Assembly: GCA_030018265.1 (NCBI GenBank)
Contig: JASEFX010000014.1
Coordinates: 1-55,552, forward strand
Source: Candidatus Saccharicenans sp.
GTDB taxonomy: Bacteria; Acidobacteriota; Aminicenantia; Aminicenantales; Saccharicenantaceae
Length of the DNA: 55,552 nucleotides
Reading direction: 5' to 3'
The position numbers and the translations under genes were made by a program. Below, in pieces: positions 17,108 through 25,397 of this stretch (position 1 is its first letter; each line of letters opens with the position of its first letter). The notes beneath the pieces are model-generated. The model ran no database searches, had not been told where the DNA came from, and saw only the letters and a list, made by a program, of their open reading frames with translations.

Positions 17108-17800
17108 ATGAAATCAAAGATAGCAAAAGCGTTCATTTTAATCATGATTGCGACCGTCATTGCTGCCGGAGTTCTGTATTCCGGACTGTCTTCCGGCGAT
17201 AGCGGCCGCCAGCAGGAACAGAGCGCCCTCGACCGCCGGGTGCAGGAGTTTTTAGAGCGCAACCGTTACCGCTGGCGGGACATGAACGTTCCGGAAAGCG
17301 ACGGACAGATTCTCTACAACCTGATCATAGAGCGTGGGTATCGTCGGGCGCTGGAAATAGGCACCTCCACCGGACATTCTGGCATCTGGATTGCCTGGGC
17401 TTTGAGCAAGACCGGCGGCCGGTTGATCACGATCGAAATTGATGAAGGTCGTTATCTCCAGGCCATCGCCAATTTCAGGGAAGCCGGGCTTGACCGCTTC
17501 ATCGACGCCCGGCTGGGAGACGCGCACGAAATCGTTCCGGCGCTTGAGGGTCCCTTTGATTTTGTTTTCTGCGACGCCGACAAAGAATGGTACAAAAATT
17601 ATCTGCAGGCGGTTCACCCGAAACTGGAACCGGGCGGCTGTTTTGCCGCTCATAACGTTGGTCAGGGAAGGGGAAGAGGCTGGCTGCCGCGGGGAATACG
17701 CGAATTTCTCGATTATGCTCTTTCCCATCCGGAGCTGGAGACAGTTTTTGCCGAAGGAAGCCGGGCGGGCATCTCGCTGAGTTTTAAGAAGAAATCCTGA
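17108..17800 (+). CDS. Class I SAM-dependent O-methyltransferase with N-terminal membrane/export segment
   Basis: The ATG at 17108 gives 230 residues; a TTG three codons earlier is an alternative. Residues 5-28 form a hydrophobic segment after a Lys-containing start, that is, a signal anchor or signal peptide. The catalytic part (about 60-230) is of the O-methyltransferase type 3 (COMT-like) family. It has the SAM-binding motif I RRALEIGTSTGHSG, the acidic loop ITIEID, and FDFVFCDADKEWYKNYL, which supplies the metal-binding Asp. Cytosolic members methylate catechols or caffeoyl-CoA. An export segment is unusual because SAM is made in the cytoplasm. If the segment is an uncleaved anchor with the domain inside, the problem disappears. 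The adjacent convergent gene is also a methyltransferase with an export signal. Confidence 0.8.
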   Translation: MKSKIAKAFILIMIATVIAAGVLYSGLSSGDSGRQQEQSALDRRVQEFLERNRYRWRDMNVPESDGQILYNLIIERGYRRALEIGTSTGHSGIWIAWALSKTGGRLITIEIDEGRYLQAIANFREAGLDRFIDARLGDAHEIVPALEGPFDFVFCDADKEWYKNYLQAVHPKLEPGGCFAAHNVGQGRGRGWLPRGIREFLDYALSHPELETVFAEGSRAGISLSFKKKS

Positions 17801-17848
17801 ACTTAAAAGAACAGGGAAAACAGCCCAGCCTGCGCGCGGCTTTAATTT

Positions 17849-18736
17849 TCAGTAGTCGATACGGGTGGCGGTTCCAGGACGACGCGCCGCTTTCCAGGGC
17901 TGCTTTTCGTTTTTTGCTCCTCTCTGGACAGTCAGGGTTCCTGTCAGCTGGGCGCCGTTAGCCTTTCCGCTGAAGATGAGTTCGGTATCGGCCGAGCCTG
18001 GCAGAAAAACTGAAAACTCAACGTTGTCTCCGACGACTTTCGCTTCCGGAAGCGGTATCCTGAGGTCATCGATGTACAGTATTCCATTGTAGAACTGATA
18101 AACCTGGCTGACTTCCAGGCGGCAGCTGTATTTCTTTTTTCCGAGTTCGAAACTCCAGTCCCAGATGCCCGAGATGTTCGCCGGGACTATCCACATGTAA
18201 ACCGTGTGAACGCTGTAGTCGATGGGGACGTAAGTCATCCGGTCAGCCTGCCATTCATCCATGTCGAAATCATGAGAGATGATCCTGGTGCCCGGTTTCA
18301 GCTTCAGGATGGTCGGGCGAAGCCGGATGTTGACGCTCGGCAGAAGGTACATGGTGATGACCGTAGCCTCGCTGAAATCCGTCTCGAAGATGTCAGCCCT
18401 CCTGAATTCCACCAGATGCTCCACACCGGCTTTTTTCGCGTTTTCGCGGCTTTCCCTGATTCTTTCCGGGTCGATGTCGATGCCGACGGCTCTGATTCCA
18501 GCCCTTTTTGCCGCTTCGATCACGATGCGTCCGTCACCGCAGCCCAGGTCGTAAAGAATGTCCCCCTTTTTAAGCTCGGCAAACCGCAGCATATCTTCGA
18601 TGACTTCGTAGGGAGTCGGGACGAACGGCACATCGAGCCTGACTTCCTGGGCCTGAAGCTCCTGTGCTACGGGAGAAAAGCCCCAGATAAAAAATATGAA
18701 CAGAATAACCTGAAAGCTGCTTATCTTTCTTTTCAT
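17849..18736 (-). CDS. SAM-dependent methyltransferase (aKMT/FAM173-like) with signal peptide
   Basis: The ATG at 18736 is chosen because GAAGGAGAGG precedes it; the frame is open eight codons further. The 295-residue protein starts with a typical signal peptide (positive residues, a hydrophobic core, then ELQAQE). Residues about 40-175 match protein-lysine methyltransferases of the archaeal aKMT/eukaryotic FAM173 type. They have VPTPYEVIEDML, motif I YDLGCGDGRIVIEAA, VGIDIDPERI, and VITMYLLPSVNIRLRP followed by PGTRIISHDF. The C-terminal 100 residues are beta-rich and not recognised. A methyltransferase directed to the periplasm lacks an obvious SAM supply, so either the signal anchors it facing inward or the target is methylated in an unusual place. 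It has its own promoter. Confidence 0.8.
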   Translation of the reverse strand: MKRKISSFQVILFIFFIWGFSPVAQELQAQEVRLDVPFVPTPYEVIEDMLRFAELKKGDILYDLGCGDGRIVIEAAKRAGIRAVGIDIDPERIRESRENAKKAGVEHLVEFRRADIFETDFSEATVITMYLLPSVNIRLRPTILKLKPGTRIISHDFDMDEWQADRMTYVPIDYSVHTVYMWIVPANISGIWDWSFELGKKKYSCRLEVSQVYQFYNGILYIDDLRIPLPEAKVVGDNVEFSVFLPGSADTELIFSGKANGAQLTGTLTVQRGAKNEKQPWKAARRPGTATRIDY

Positions 18737-18778
18737 AGCCTCTCCTTCGAGTGTTTGCATGCGGAAAACTATGGCTCT

Positions 18779-18808
18779 TTATTACCACAGAGATTATTCC
18801 TTTGTCAA
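18779..18808 (-). promoter_or_regulatory. Promoter of the aKMT-like methyltransferase gene
   Basis: On the minus strand TTGACA (18808-18803) and TAATAA (18784-18779) are separated by 18 bp. The start codon lies about 40 bp downstream. Confidence 0.5.
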
Positions 18809-18903
18809 AGGCACAGCCGGGCGGAGAATAACTCCGGGACACACCTGCGCTGATAAAAAATTGCTCATTTAATGGTCAACCTGAAATCTCTCCAAAAAAT
18901 TTC

Positions 18904-18932
18904 TTGACCCGGGAAAAGCCTTCGGATAGATT
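18904..18932 (+). promoter_or_regulatory. Promoter of the APC permease gene
   Basis: TTGACC (18904-18909) and TAGATT (18927-18932) are separated by 17 bp. They lie about 30 bp before the permease start codon, giving a short leader that contains the GAAGAAGGA ribosome binding site. Confidence 0.55.
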
Positions 18933-18964
18933 TTCGTCATACTGAGAAGAAGGATGGTCTGGAC

Positions 18965-20317
18965 ATGACCGGGAATTCGGATCATCAGCTGAAAAGAGCG
19001 CTCGGACCTGTTTCCTTGAGCAGCATAGTGGTGGCCAACATGGTGGGAGCCGGAATTTTCACCACCTCCGGCCTGCTCCTTCGTGACCTCGGACATCCGC
19101 TGCTGATGCTGGCGCTCTGGGTAGCTGGCGGAGTTATCGCCCTCTGCGGCGCTCTCAGCTACGGAGAGCTTGGAGCTGCGTATCCCAGGGCCGGCGGAGA
19201 GTATTATTTTCTTTCCCGGCTTTTCCATCCGCTGGTGGGATTTCTAAGCGGCTGGGTCTCGTTCTTTGTAGGTTTTTCCGCTCCAATCGCCGCCTCAGCT
19301 GTGGGGTTCAGCGAATACTTAGCGAGGGCTTTGCCCGCGCTTGATCAGCCGATTAATCTCGGTCTGAACATCGCTCCGGTGGTAACGAAAAAAGCTCTGG
19401 CCGTATTGATAATTTTTCTCTTTACTCTCATCCATATCCAGGGGCTGAAACCGGGCACGAAGGTGCAGAATTTTCTTACCGCGGGCAAGGTGGGGCTGAT
19501 CCTTTTTCTGATCGTGGTCGGCTTCGCCAGCGGACGGGGCAACTGGAATCATCTGACGGATGGCGAATGGCTTCCAGCCGGTTTTCCCTCTCTGAAAGTG
19601 ATTGGCCTTTCGCTGATGTGGATCATGTTTGCCTACAGCGGCTGGAATGCTTCGGCTTATCTCGGTTCGGAAATAAAAAATCCCCGGCGAGACCTGCCGC
19701 TGTCTCTTCTTCTCGGGACCGGAGTGGTTATTTTGCTCTACCTCAGCTTGAACCTCCTTTTCGTTTATGCGATACGTCCGGCAGAGATGAAGGGAGTGAT
19801 TTCGGTCGGCGGGCTGGCCGCCGGAAAGCTTCTTGGCGCCGGCTGGGAGAAATTTCTTTCGATAATGATTGCCTTTGCCCTTTTTTCTTCGCTGAGCGCC
19901 TTCATCATCATCGGGCCAAGAGTTTATTACGCGATGGCCGCCGACAGACTGTTCTTCCCGTTTGCGGCTAAAATTCATCCGGTCACCAGGGTGCCGGCTC
20001 TTTCCATCTGGCTTCAGGGAGCGATTGCCGCGGTCATTGCTGTCTCCGGTGCCTTTGAACACATTCTGACCTACATGGGATTTTCTCTGGGAATTTTTCC
20101 CATTCTGGCCGTGCTGGGAGTTTTCAAGCTGAGAAAGCTTCAGCCGGAAAACTTAAAACTTCCCGGATTCCCGCTGGCGCAGATAGTTTATTTAGCTGCC
20201 GGTGTCAGCATCCTGGTGCTTGGATTTTTGCAGAGCCCCGGGCCTTCCGGCGTGGCCATACTCACGGTGATCGCTGGAGTTCCGGCTTACTTCTTCTTCA
20301 GAAAAAAATACAGCTGA
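18965..20317 (+). CDS. APC-superfamily amino acid permease
   Basis: The protein has 450 residues and about 12 transmembrane helices. The first helix has SIVVANMVGAGIFTTSGLLL, the unwound GxGIF-type substrate-binding motif of APC transporters. Helix 2 contains ALSYGELGAAYPRAGGEYYF, the conserved GE(L)...P.aGG.Y block. Helix 6 has FAYSGWNASAYLGSEIKNPR, as in LAT-type and related permeases, and the following loop RRDLPLSL is also typical. It is an inner-membrane transporter, probably a symporter or exchanger for an amino acid. The specific substrate cannot be told. It has its own promoter and no partner gene on the same strand. The nearby aminotransferase and decarboxylase are compatible with amino acid fermentation. 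Confidence 0.88.
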   Translation: MTGNSDHQLKRALGPVSLSSIVVANMVGAGIFTTSGLLLRDLGHPLLMLALWVAGGVIALCGALSYGELGAAYPRAGGEYYFLSRLFHPLVGFLSGWVSFFVGFSAPIAASAVGFSEYLARALPALDQPINLGLNIAPVVTKKALAVLIIFLFTLIHIQGLKPGTKVQNFLTAGKVGLILFLIVVGFASGRGNWNHLTDGEWLPAGFPSLKVIGLSLMWIMFAYSGWNASAYLGSEIKNPRRDLPLSLLLGTGVVILLYLSLNLLFVYAIRPAEMKGVISVGGLAAGKLLGAGWEKFLSIMIAFALFSSLSAFIIIGPRVYYAMAADRLFFPFAAKIHPVTRVPALSIWLQGAIAAVIAVSGAFEHILTYMGFSLGIFPILAVLGVFKLRKLQPENLKLPGFPLAQIVYLAAGVSILVLGFLQSPGPSGVAILTVIAGVPAYFFFRKKYS

Positions 20318-20379
20318 AAATTTTTTCAGTTTGAAGCTGGCATTGTCCCGACAGCTCTTAGAGGCCAGGTCATAAAACT

Positions 20380-21375
20380 TCAGGCCGGCTCGAAGTAGTC
20401 CCGCCCGAGGTGCCTTACGGTTTTAATCAGTTTCTGTTCGATCAGTTTTCTCAGGTGAAGGCTCAATTCCTCTCTGGTTAATCCGAGAGAGTGTTCAAGA
20501 TCCTCCAGGTTCACCGGCCTCCTCCGCACCATAGCCAGGATCGCCCGGGCGATATCCTGGGGAGCCGTTTCCTGCTCCTTCTTTCTGAAACTGGCCACCA
20601 CCTCGGCCTTTTCGCCGAAGAATTCCTTCGCTCGAGCCATCTCTTCCGGCGTCAGCGGCCTCGCGCGCTTTTCCGCCGGCGGCCGGACGACCGTGTTCAG
20701 ATGAATCCGGTCAGGGTTGATTTTTTCCACGGCTTCTTTGAGTTTTTTCAGGTGAGCCGGAGAGTCGTTTATGCCCCTGACCAGAAGAATTTCCAGCCAG
20801 AGCTGACCTTTGAACTGCCGGCGGAATCTGATGAGCCCGTCGATAATTTTCTCGACCCGAAGCGCTGGATGCGGTCGATTGATCCTTTTGAAAACCCCCC
20901 GGGTGGCGGCGTCGAGTGAGGGGACGACTATGTCGGCGGCCGCCAGCTCCTTCCGGACTTCCGGGCGGCTCATCAGAGTGCTGTTGGTCAGAACGGCCAC
21001 CGGAATATCGGTAATTTTTTTTATCTTTCTGATCAGGCGTCCGAGGCTTCTGTTCAGCGTGGGTTCGCCCGAGCCGGAAAAAGTTATGACGTCGACCCGC
21101 GCGCCGCTTTTGAGAAATTCCTCAATTTCCTGAAGTATCTGCCTTTCCGGGTAAAACCTTCCGCGCCTGATGACGGTTTTCGGGGTATGTCCGAGCTGAC
21201 AGTAAACACAGTTGAGGCTGCAGGTCTTGAAGGGCAGAAGGTCAACTCCGAGTGAATAGCCGAGGCGCCTGGAGGGAACCGGCCCATAAAGGTGGGGGAA
21301 TTTTTTCTCAGGCTCCCTTATGATTTCCTTTCTGAATTTTTTCCCCTGATCTTCGTCTCGCTCTGGTTTTTTCAT
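20380..21375 (-). CDS. Radical SAM protein (COG0731-like) with C-terminal winged-helix domain
   Basis: The ATG at 21375 has AAAGGTGA six bases upstream and is preferred over an ATG ten codons earlier with no such site. The protein has about 331 residues. The block YGPVPSRRLGYSLGVDLLPF followed by the [4Fe-4S] motif CSLNCVYC marks the group related to the archaeal wyosine synthase (TYW1) but lacking its flavodoxin part. GSGEPTLNRSLG is the SAM-binding segment. Residues about 275-331 look like a winged helix (NLEDLEHSLGLTREELSLHL), perhaps for nucleic-acid or protein contact. Bacterial members are uncharacterised; a tRNA-related role is only a guess. Confidence 0.8.
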   Translation of the reverse strand: MKKPERDEDQGKKFRKEIIREPEKKFPHLYGPVPSRRLGYSLGVDLLPFKTCSLNCVYCQLGHTPKTVIRRGRFYPERQILQEIEEFLKSGARVDVITFSGSGEPTLNRSLGRLIRKIKKITDIPVAVLTNSTLMSRPEVRKELAAADIVVPSLDAATRGVFKRINRPHPALRVEKIIDGLIRFRRQFKGQLWLEILLVRGINDSPAHLKKLKEAVEKINPDRIHLNTVVRPPAEKRARPLTPEEMARAKEFFGEKAEVVASFRKKEQETAPQDIARAILAMVRRRPVNLEDLEHSLGLTREELSLHLRKLIEQKLIKTVRHLGRDYFEPA

Positions 21376-21649
21376 CCGGTCACCTTTCTGTCTGAGATCG
21401 CTCATCCTGGGTGAGCGGCCGATAATTTTTACTACTGAAACTCAACATGTTAAAGCCACGCACGCTTCTGCCGGCATCCGACCGATCAGTCTAACTCCGA
21501 ACGATTAAAATATCTTTTATCGAATAGAGTATATCAGAAGGAATCTGTCTTCGGAAATTTATTTTGAGGCAGGAAGGGTTGCTGAAGTTAATGCTGGCGA
21601 AATGATTTAAAGCTGTCGGGCACGGCGGATTCTCTGACCCGCCGGGTTT

Positions 21650-22042
21650 TTATTCTTGCGCCCTTATCTCATGAACCTTCCAGTTTTCGTCGACCCATAA
21701 CAGCCGGATATCCAGTTCAGGAAATAAATTTCGCAGTCTCTCGCCGGCCTGGAGAAGTCGCTCAATCTGGGTTTCTCGAGTAAGAGGATTGACGGCACAG
21801 TCGTGGTGGGCAACGATGGCCACCGCGGGCGAACAGTGTTTTTCAACCGAAACGGTAGGGCACCTTTGAATTGAAGCCGCCAGATATTCCGGCTCTCCGG
21901 AAGCCAGAATCCGAACCGGGCCGGGAGCGGTAGTGACGTCCACATAATCAACCTGGTAGAGATTTTTCAGCCAGCGGTTCACGCACTTCTGGACACGACC
22001 GTCCATGCAATTGATTGCCGTGACGAATCTTTTTTCAGACAC
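21650..22042 (-). CDS. Small beta-carbonic-anhydrase-like protein
   Basis: The protein has 130 residues. It keeps the zinc-site pattern of beta-carbonic anhydrases: Cys12-x-Asp14-x-Arg16 in NCMDGR and His79-x-x-Cys82 in AHHDCAV. The proteins known to hydrate CO2 have 180-220 residues, so this one is a minimal form. It lacks the N-terminal helices used for dimer formation and part of the active-site wall. The spacing between the two zinc motifs (about 66 residues) is still normal. It may bind zinc and either act as a carbonic anhydrase or do another job. No signal peptide is present. It follows the DUF6485 gene by 60 bp on the same strand, so the two are probably co-transcribed. Confidence 0.7.
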   Translation of the reverse strand: MSEKRFVTAINCMDGRVQKCVNRWLKNLYQVDYVDVTTAPGPVRILASGEPEYLAASIQRCPTVSVEKHCSPAVAIVAHHDCAVNPLTRETQIERLLQAGERLRNLFPELDIRLLWVDENWKVHEIRAQE

Positions 22043-22101
22043 CTGAGGTCTCCCGCCGATTTCAGCCGTTGTAAAGGAATTCGGGCGGCTGTTTCGCCTT
22101 G

Positions 22102-22305
22102 TTATTTTTTGTTTTTATAGATTTCTATAAATCTCTCGAGCGAGCGGTCGTAAGTTTTTTCGATGTCGTCGGGAAAGAAACAGGCGGGAAGCTGGCGCTG
22201 CCGCCAGTGGTAGGCAAGGCATTCGCAGCAGATACCCTTGCGTTCGCAGGGTTCCCAGGAACAGTTGCATCTTTTAAGGTTCTTCTGAGTCTGGCATTCT
22301 CTCAT
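22102..22305 (-). CDS. DUF6485 family cysteine-rich protein
   Basis: The protein has 67 residues with seven cysteines, six of them in the first 30 residues: RCNCSWEPCERKGICCEC. The pattern matches the small DUF6485 family, whose members end with LPACFFPDDIEKTYDRSLER as here. The Cys arrangement suggests a bound zinc ion or iron-sulfur cluster. The function is unknown. The start is supported by GGAGGAGAA six bases upstream. A promoter and a perfect 12-bp palindrome lie immediately before it. Confidence 0.8.
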   Translation of the reverse strand: MRECQTQKNLKRCNCSWEPCERKGICCECLAYHWRQRQLPACFFPDDIEKTYDRSLERFIEIYKNKK

Positions 22306-22320
22306 TCGTTCTCCTCCATT

Positions 22321-22332
22321 CCTGACGTCAGG
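22321..22332. promoter_or_regulatory. Perfect palindrome CCTGACGTCAGG, possible operator
   Basis: The 12-bp palindrome lies between the predicted transcription start and the ribosome binding site of the DUF6485 gene, ending 16 bp before its start codon. A dimeric repressor bound here would block transcription. No regulator gene is adjacent, so the assignment is inference. Confidence 0.4.
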
Positions 22333-22355
22333 TTTTGAAGCTTTCAGGTCGAGAA

Positions 22356-22384
22356 ATTATAACAGACAGTCGCTGTCCGGTGAA
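22356..22384 (-). promoter_or_regulatory. Promoter of the DUF6485/carbonic-anhydrase-like pair
   Basis: On the minus strand TTCACC (22384-22379) and a consensus TATAAT (22361-22356) are separated by 17 bp. Transcription would start near 22349, just before the palindrome. Confidence 0.55.
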
Positions 22385-22614
22385 ATAAATTTTCTGTTTT
22401 CAGGTCTAAAAATTTCTTTTCCCGCCAGTTTATCCTTTCGATAATGAAGTCTTTCGCGCAACCTGCAGCCCGGATATTTATATTTCGTTTGCTTTCAGCG
22501 CGATAAACATTTGCCATTCCGATTTCCGCCCTGCTCTGCCGGTTCGAGCCCGGTTTTACAAACGTGTTTTTTTCGGCTATCATAGGTAACCTGACGACAG
22601 AGGCGAGAAGGAAA

Positions 22615-23028
22615 ATGGCAGAGAAAAAATCAACCCGGAAATCCGAATACGGAGAAAAAGAAGCCCGGGCCGGTCTTGATGCCCGGCTTCCAGAAATTCA
22701 TACTTTTCCGAATCAGTTTCCCGATTACGAAATAACGATTGAGGTTCCCGAATATACTTCCGTCTGCCCGAAAACCGGCCTGCCCGATTTTGGAAAACTC
22801 ACCATCTGGTACATACCGAACAAAAAGGTCATCGAGCTAAAATCGCTCAAGATGTACATTCTGGCTTACCGCAATCTGGGCATTTTTTACGAGAATGCGG
22901 TCAACCGGATTCTCGAAGACATAGTCAGAGCCTGCCGGCCGAAAAAAGCTTTCGTCCGGGGCGAATTCACGCCGCGCGGCGGCCTCAGGTCGACGGTGGA
23001 GGCTCGCTATCCGCGGGGCAGATGGTGA
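22615..23028 (+). CDS. queF: NADPH-dependent 7-cyano-7-deazaguanine (preQ0) reductase
   Basis: The ATG at 22615 follows GAGAAGGA and is preferred over the longer open frame starting at 22564. The 137-residue protein is the short, single-domain QueF type. It reduces the nitrile of preQ0 to the amine preQ1 in the pathway to queuosine in tRNA. The nucleophile is Cys51 in SVCPKTGLPDFG, with Asp58 in the same segment. The QueF signature ELKSLKM (74-80) supplies the NADPH site. The genes for the preceding steps (queC, queD, queE) lie 1.4 kb downstream on the other strand. It is cytoplasmic. Confidence 0.92.
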   Translation: MAEKKSTRKSEYGEKEARAGLDARLPEIHTFPNQFPDYEITIEVPEYTSVCPKTGLPDFGKLTIWYIPNKKVIELKSLKMYILAYRNLGIFYENAVNRILEDIVRACRPKKAFVRGEFTPRGGLRSTVEARYPRGRW

Positions 23029-23060
23029 TATCCTTCCTCTGAATCAAAAATCCACAGGCA

Positions 23061-24116
23061 ATGTTCCAGGAAAATATGACTGCAGGAAACCTGAAAACAG
23101 AAAGTTCAGAATTTACCTCGAAAACTGAAAAAGATTTTCCCGCTTTTGCCGGCAGAGCTAAAAACGGCGAGATTGCCCGGCCGATGCCGGTGATGACTGT
23201 CCAGCCGGAAAAGCCACCAGCTTTCGGTCTTACCGACCTGCTGATGATTTTGACCACGATGGTCTGGGGAGCTAACATTTCGGTCATCAAGGTTTCTTTT
23301 GCCGCGCTTCCGCCCCACGCCTTTAATCTCGCCCGCTTCCTGTTTGCGGCTGCCGTTTACAGCCTGATCATCTGGAGAAGCCGGGAAGGTTTTAAGGTTG
23401 ACCGCAAGGACCTGCCGAGGGTGGTGTTTCTGGCGCTAACTGGAATTACTCTCTACCAGGTGTTTTTTATCGGCGGGCTGAGCCGGACGGCAGCCTCTCT
23501 GGTCTCTATGGGCAACGCGATGACGCCGATTTTTATCGCTGTGCTGAGCACGATTTTCGCCAGAGAAAAGCTCAGCTGGGTCGGCTGGCTGGGTATTTTT
23601 CTTTCAGTCGCCGGGTTTTATGCCATTATCTTAGGAAGACCGAACGGTTTTAACCTGAAGGCAGCTGAAGTTTCCGGAGTGTTTCTGATTCTTCTGGCCG
23701 GGCTGATGTGGGCCTTTTACACGATTTTTGCCCGTCCGGTGCTTAAAAATATGTCTCCGACGAAACTGGCCGGTCTGACCAACATCATCGGCACTTTTTT
23801 CTATCTGCCGTTCGCCTGGAGGGAGTTTGCGAGGGCAGATTTTTCTGCGGTGCCACCGTCCGTCTGGCTCGGTCTGGTTTATTCAGGTTCCCTTGCTCTG
23901 GTTTTTGGTTTTATCGTCTGGTATAAATCGGTCGAGCGGGTGGGAGGAGCGAGGACCGGCGTTTACAGCAACCTGACTCCGGTTTTCGGGGTGCTGACGG
24001 CCGTCATTTTCCTTGGCGACAGGTTAACCTGGCTTCAGGTTTCCGGCGCTCTGATAATCTTTCTCGGGGTTTATCTCACCAGAAACGGACATCAGCTTTT
24101 AAGAAAGAAAGCCTGA
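23061..24116 (+). CDS. EamA-family (DMT superfamily) transporter
   Basis: Up to 351 residues. The first about 50 residues are hydrophilic, and the true start may be an internal Met (ATG at 23184 gives MPVMTVQPEKPPAFGL). Ten hydrophobic segments follow as two EamA repeats: the first begins with TDLLMILTTMVWGANISVIK, the second with GVFLILLAGLMWAFYTIFAR. The repeat ends carry the family pattern NLTPVFGVLTAVIFLGDRL. It is an inner-membrane drug/metabolite transporter, probably an exporter of amino acids or other small metabolites. Its position between queF and queEDC might suggest a link to deazaguanine precursors, but the proteins known to carry these belong to a different family (YhhQ), so the link is weak. 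Confidence 0.85.
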   Translation: MFQENMTAGNLKTESSEFTSKTEKDFPAFAGRAKNGEIARPMPVMTVQPEKPPAFGLTDLLMILTTMVWGANISVIKVSFAALPPHAFNLARFLFAAAVYSLIIWRSREGFKVDRKDLPRVVFLALTGITLYQVFFIGGLSRTAASLVSMGNAMTPIFIAVLSTIFAREKLSWVGWLGIFLSVAGFYAIILGRPNGFNLKAAEVSGVFLILLAGLMWAFYTIFARPVLKNMSPTKLAGLTNIIGTFFYLPFAWREFARADFSAVPPSVWLGLVYSGSLALVFGFIVWYKSVERVGGARTGVYSNLTPVFGVLTAVIFLGDRLTWLQVSGALIIFLGVYLTRNGHQLLRKKA

Positions 24117-24451
24117 AAAATTAACCTTAAAAATAACTTTAACTCATTTAACTCAATCCTTCGTTCCTCCGATAGAATCGCCTGTTGCCAGACGGAGCAG
24201 GAACTGACCGACCTGTCTTTCGCCTGAATAAAAATTTATTTGCGGATAAAAGATTTCACCGATTATGCGATGAATGTTTTTTTCTTGAAGCTCTTAAAAC
24301 TTTGCCCGGGCTTCTAAGATATTTCTCTGGTTCTGATGGAAGGTTTATGCCGGTGGAAGGCAAACTTTCGTTGCTGCGGGTTGAGGGAAAGGCATACCGG
24401 TCAGAGTAGCGTTTCGCGTGATATTCGGTTCGAGCAGGAAAGGGGTCGGAG
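24117..24451. other. Convergent intergenic region, no gene recognised
   Basis: About 335 bp between the EamA gene and the end of queE. A 74-codon frame beginning with TTG at 24185 has no ribosome binding site and no recognisable product. No clear terminator hairpin was seen. Confidence 0.4.
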
Positions 24452-25081
24452 CTATTTGATTCCGTAAATTTTGTGGAGCTGACAGGATAGTTTCAGCCCG
24501 GGAATCCCCTCATGCACGGCTTCCAGATAAAGCTTCCAGGCTTTCCGATAACTCCAGACAGCGGCCGATTGAGGCTGGAGAAAAACAGGCGCTTTATCCG
24601 GGAAAGCCTCTCTTACCTTTTTTATCTCTTTGAAGCTTAACTCCCTGGTGACCACAAGTTTCACTTCATCTGCCATCTTCCGGCAGCTTTCGGTAGCGAG
24701 GTAATCCGGTGGCTTCGGCGAAACCGTCAGCCAGTCCGGTCTGAAAACCACATCCTGCGTTCCGTTCGTTTCTATCTGGATTCTGAAGCCGGATTGTTTG
24801 AGCTTCCGGACGAGAGGTTTTAATTCCTGAAGAAGAGGTTCGCCACCGGTCAGACACACCCAGACCGCCGGAAATTTTTGCTTAATTTTTTCGACTGCCG
24901 AGGCTATTTTTTCCACGCTCATCTCCCGGCCGTCTTTCCAGGCGTATTTAGTGTCGCAGAATGAGCAGCGGAGGTTGCAGCCGGCAAGCCGTATAAAGAT
25001 TGTTGGTTCTCCCTGCCGGCAGCCCTCGCCGGCGGCCGAGAAGAAAATCTCAGTTATCCTCAGTGTAGGTGGCTGCGGCAT
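24452..25081 (-). CDS. queE: 7-carboxy-7-deazaguanine synthase (radical SAM)
   Basis: The protein has 209 residues and converts 6-carboxytetrahydropterin to 7-carboxy-7-deazaguanine. The N-terminal EIFFSAAGEGCRQGEPTIFI followed by LAGCNLRCSFCDTKYAW is diagnostic. Its Cys35, Cys39 and Cys42 hold the [4Fe-4S] cluster in the CxxxCxxC spacing. CLTGGEPLLQE is the SAM-binding GGE motif, and IQIETNGTQ follows as in QueE. It overlaps the end of queD by 32 bp, which suggests translational coupling. The enzyme is cytoplasmic and needs SAM and Mg2+. Confidence 0.93.
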   Translation of the reverse strand: MPQPPTLRITEIFFSAAGEGCRQGEPTIFIRLAGCNLRCSFCDTKYAWKDGREMSVEKIASAVEKIKQKFPAVWVCLTGGEPLLQELKPLVRKLKQSGFRIQIETNGTQDVVFRPDWLTVSPKPPDYLATESCRKMADEVKLVVTRELSFKEIKKVREAFPDKAPVFLQPQSAAVWSYRKAWKLYLEAVHEGIPGLKLSCQLHKIYGIK

Positions 25082-25397
25082 CCTCGGACTCCCAGACGGT
25101 GACCGCGGTCACCGGATAGAAAGCCTTCAACCGGCGGTAAATTTCCCGGGCGAGGTTTTCGGCCGAAGGGTTAAAATCGAAAACTTCATTGAGGAGCGTG
25201 TGGTCCGGAAGGATTTCAGCCAGCTTCTTTTTGATCTCGGTGAAGTCGATACCGATGCCCGTGCGGTCGAGCTCGCTGACGGTGATTTCCACTTCCACCT
25301 GAAAGGTGTGGCCGTGGAGCTTTTCACACTTGCCTTTGTATTCGCGAAGATAATGGGCGGCAGAAAATTTATCCCTGACCTTCAGTTTCCAGCTCAT
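25050..25397 (-). CDS. queD: 6-carboxy-5,6,7,8-tetrahydropterin synthase
   Basis: The protein has 115 residues of the 6-pyruvoyl-tetrahydropterin synthase fold. It turns dihydroneopterin triphosphate into 6-carboxytetrahydropterin. Zinc ligands are His15 (FSAAHYL), His28 and His30 (LHGHTF). Cys24 in KGKCEKLHGH is the catalytic cysteine. The C-terminal part keeps PSAENLAREIYRRL, and a Glu in VTVWES binds the pterin. The start overlaps the queC stop by four bases (ATGA). The upstream enzyme, GTP cyclohydrolase I (folE), is not in the window. Confidence 0.93.
   Translation of the reverse strand: MSWKLKVRDKFSAAHYLREYKGKCEKLHGHTFQVEVEITVSELDRTGIGIDFTEIKKKLAEILPDHTLLNEVFDFNPSAENLAREIYRRLKAFYPVTAVTVWESEDAAATYTEDN

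Noticed and set aside
24185-24409. 74-codon frame starting with TTG after the DMT transporter gene
   Set aside because: No ribosome binding site and no family resemblance.
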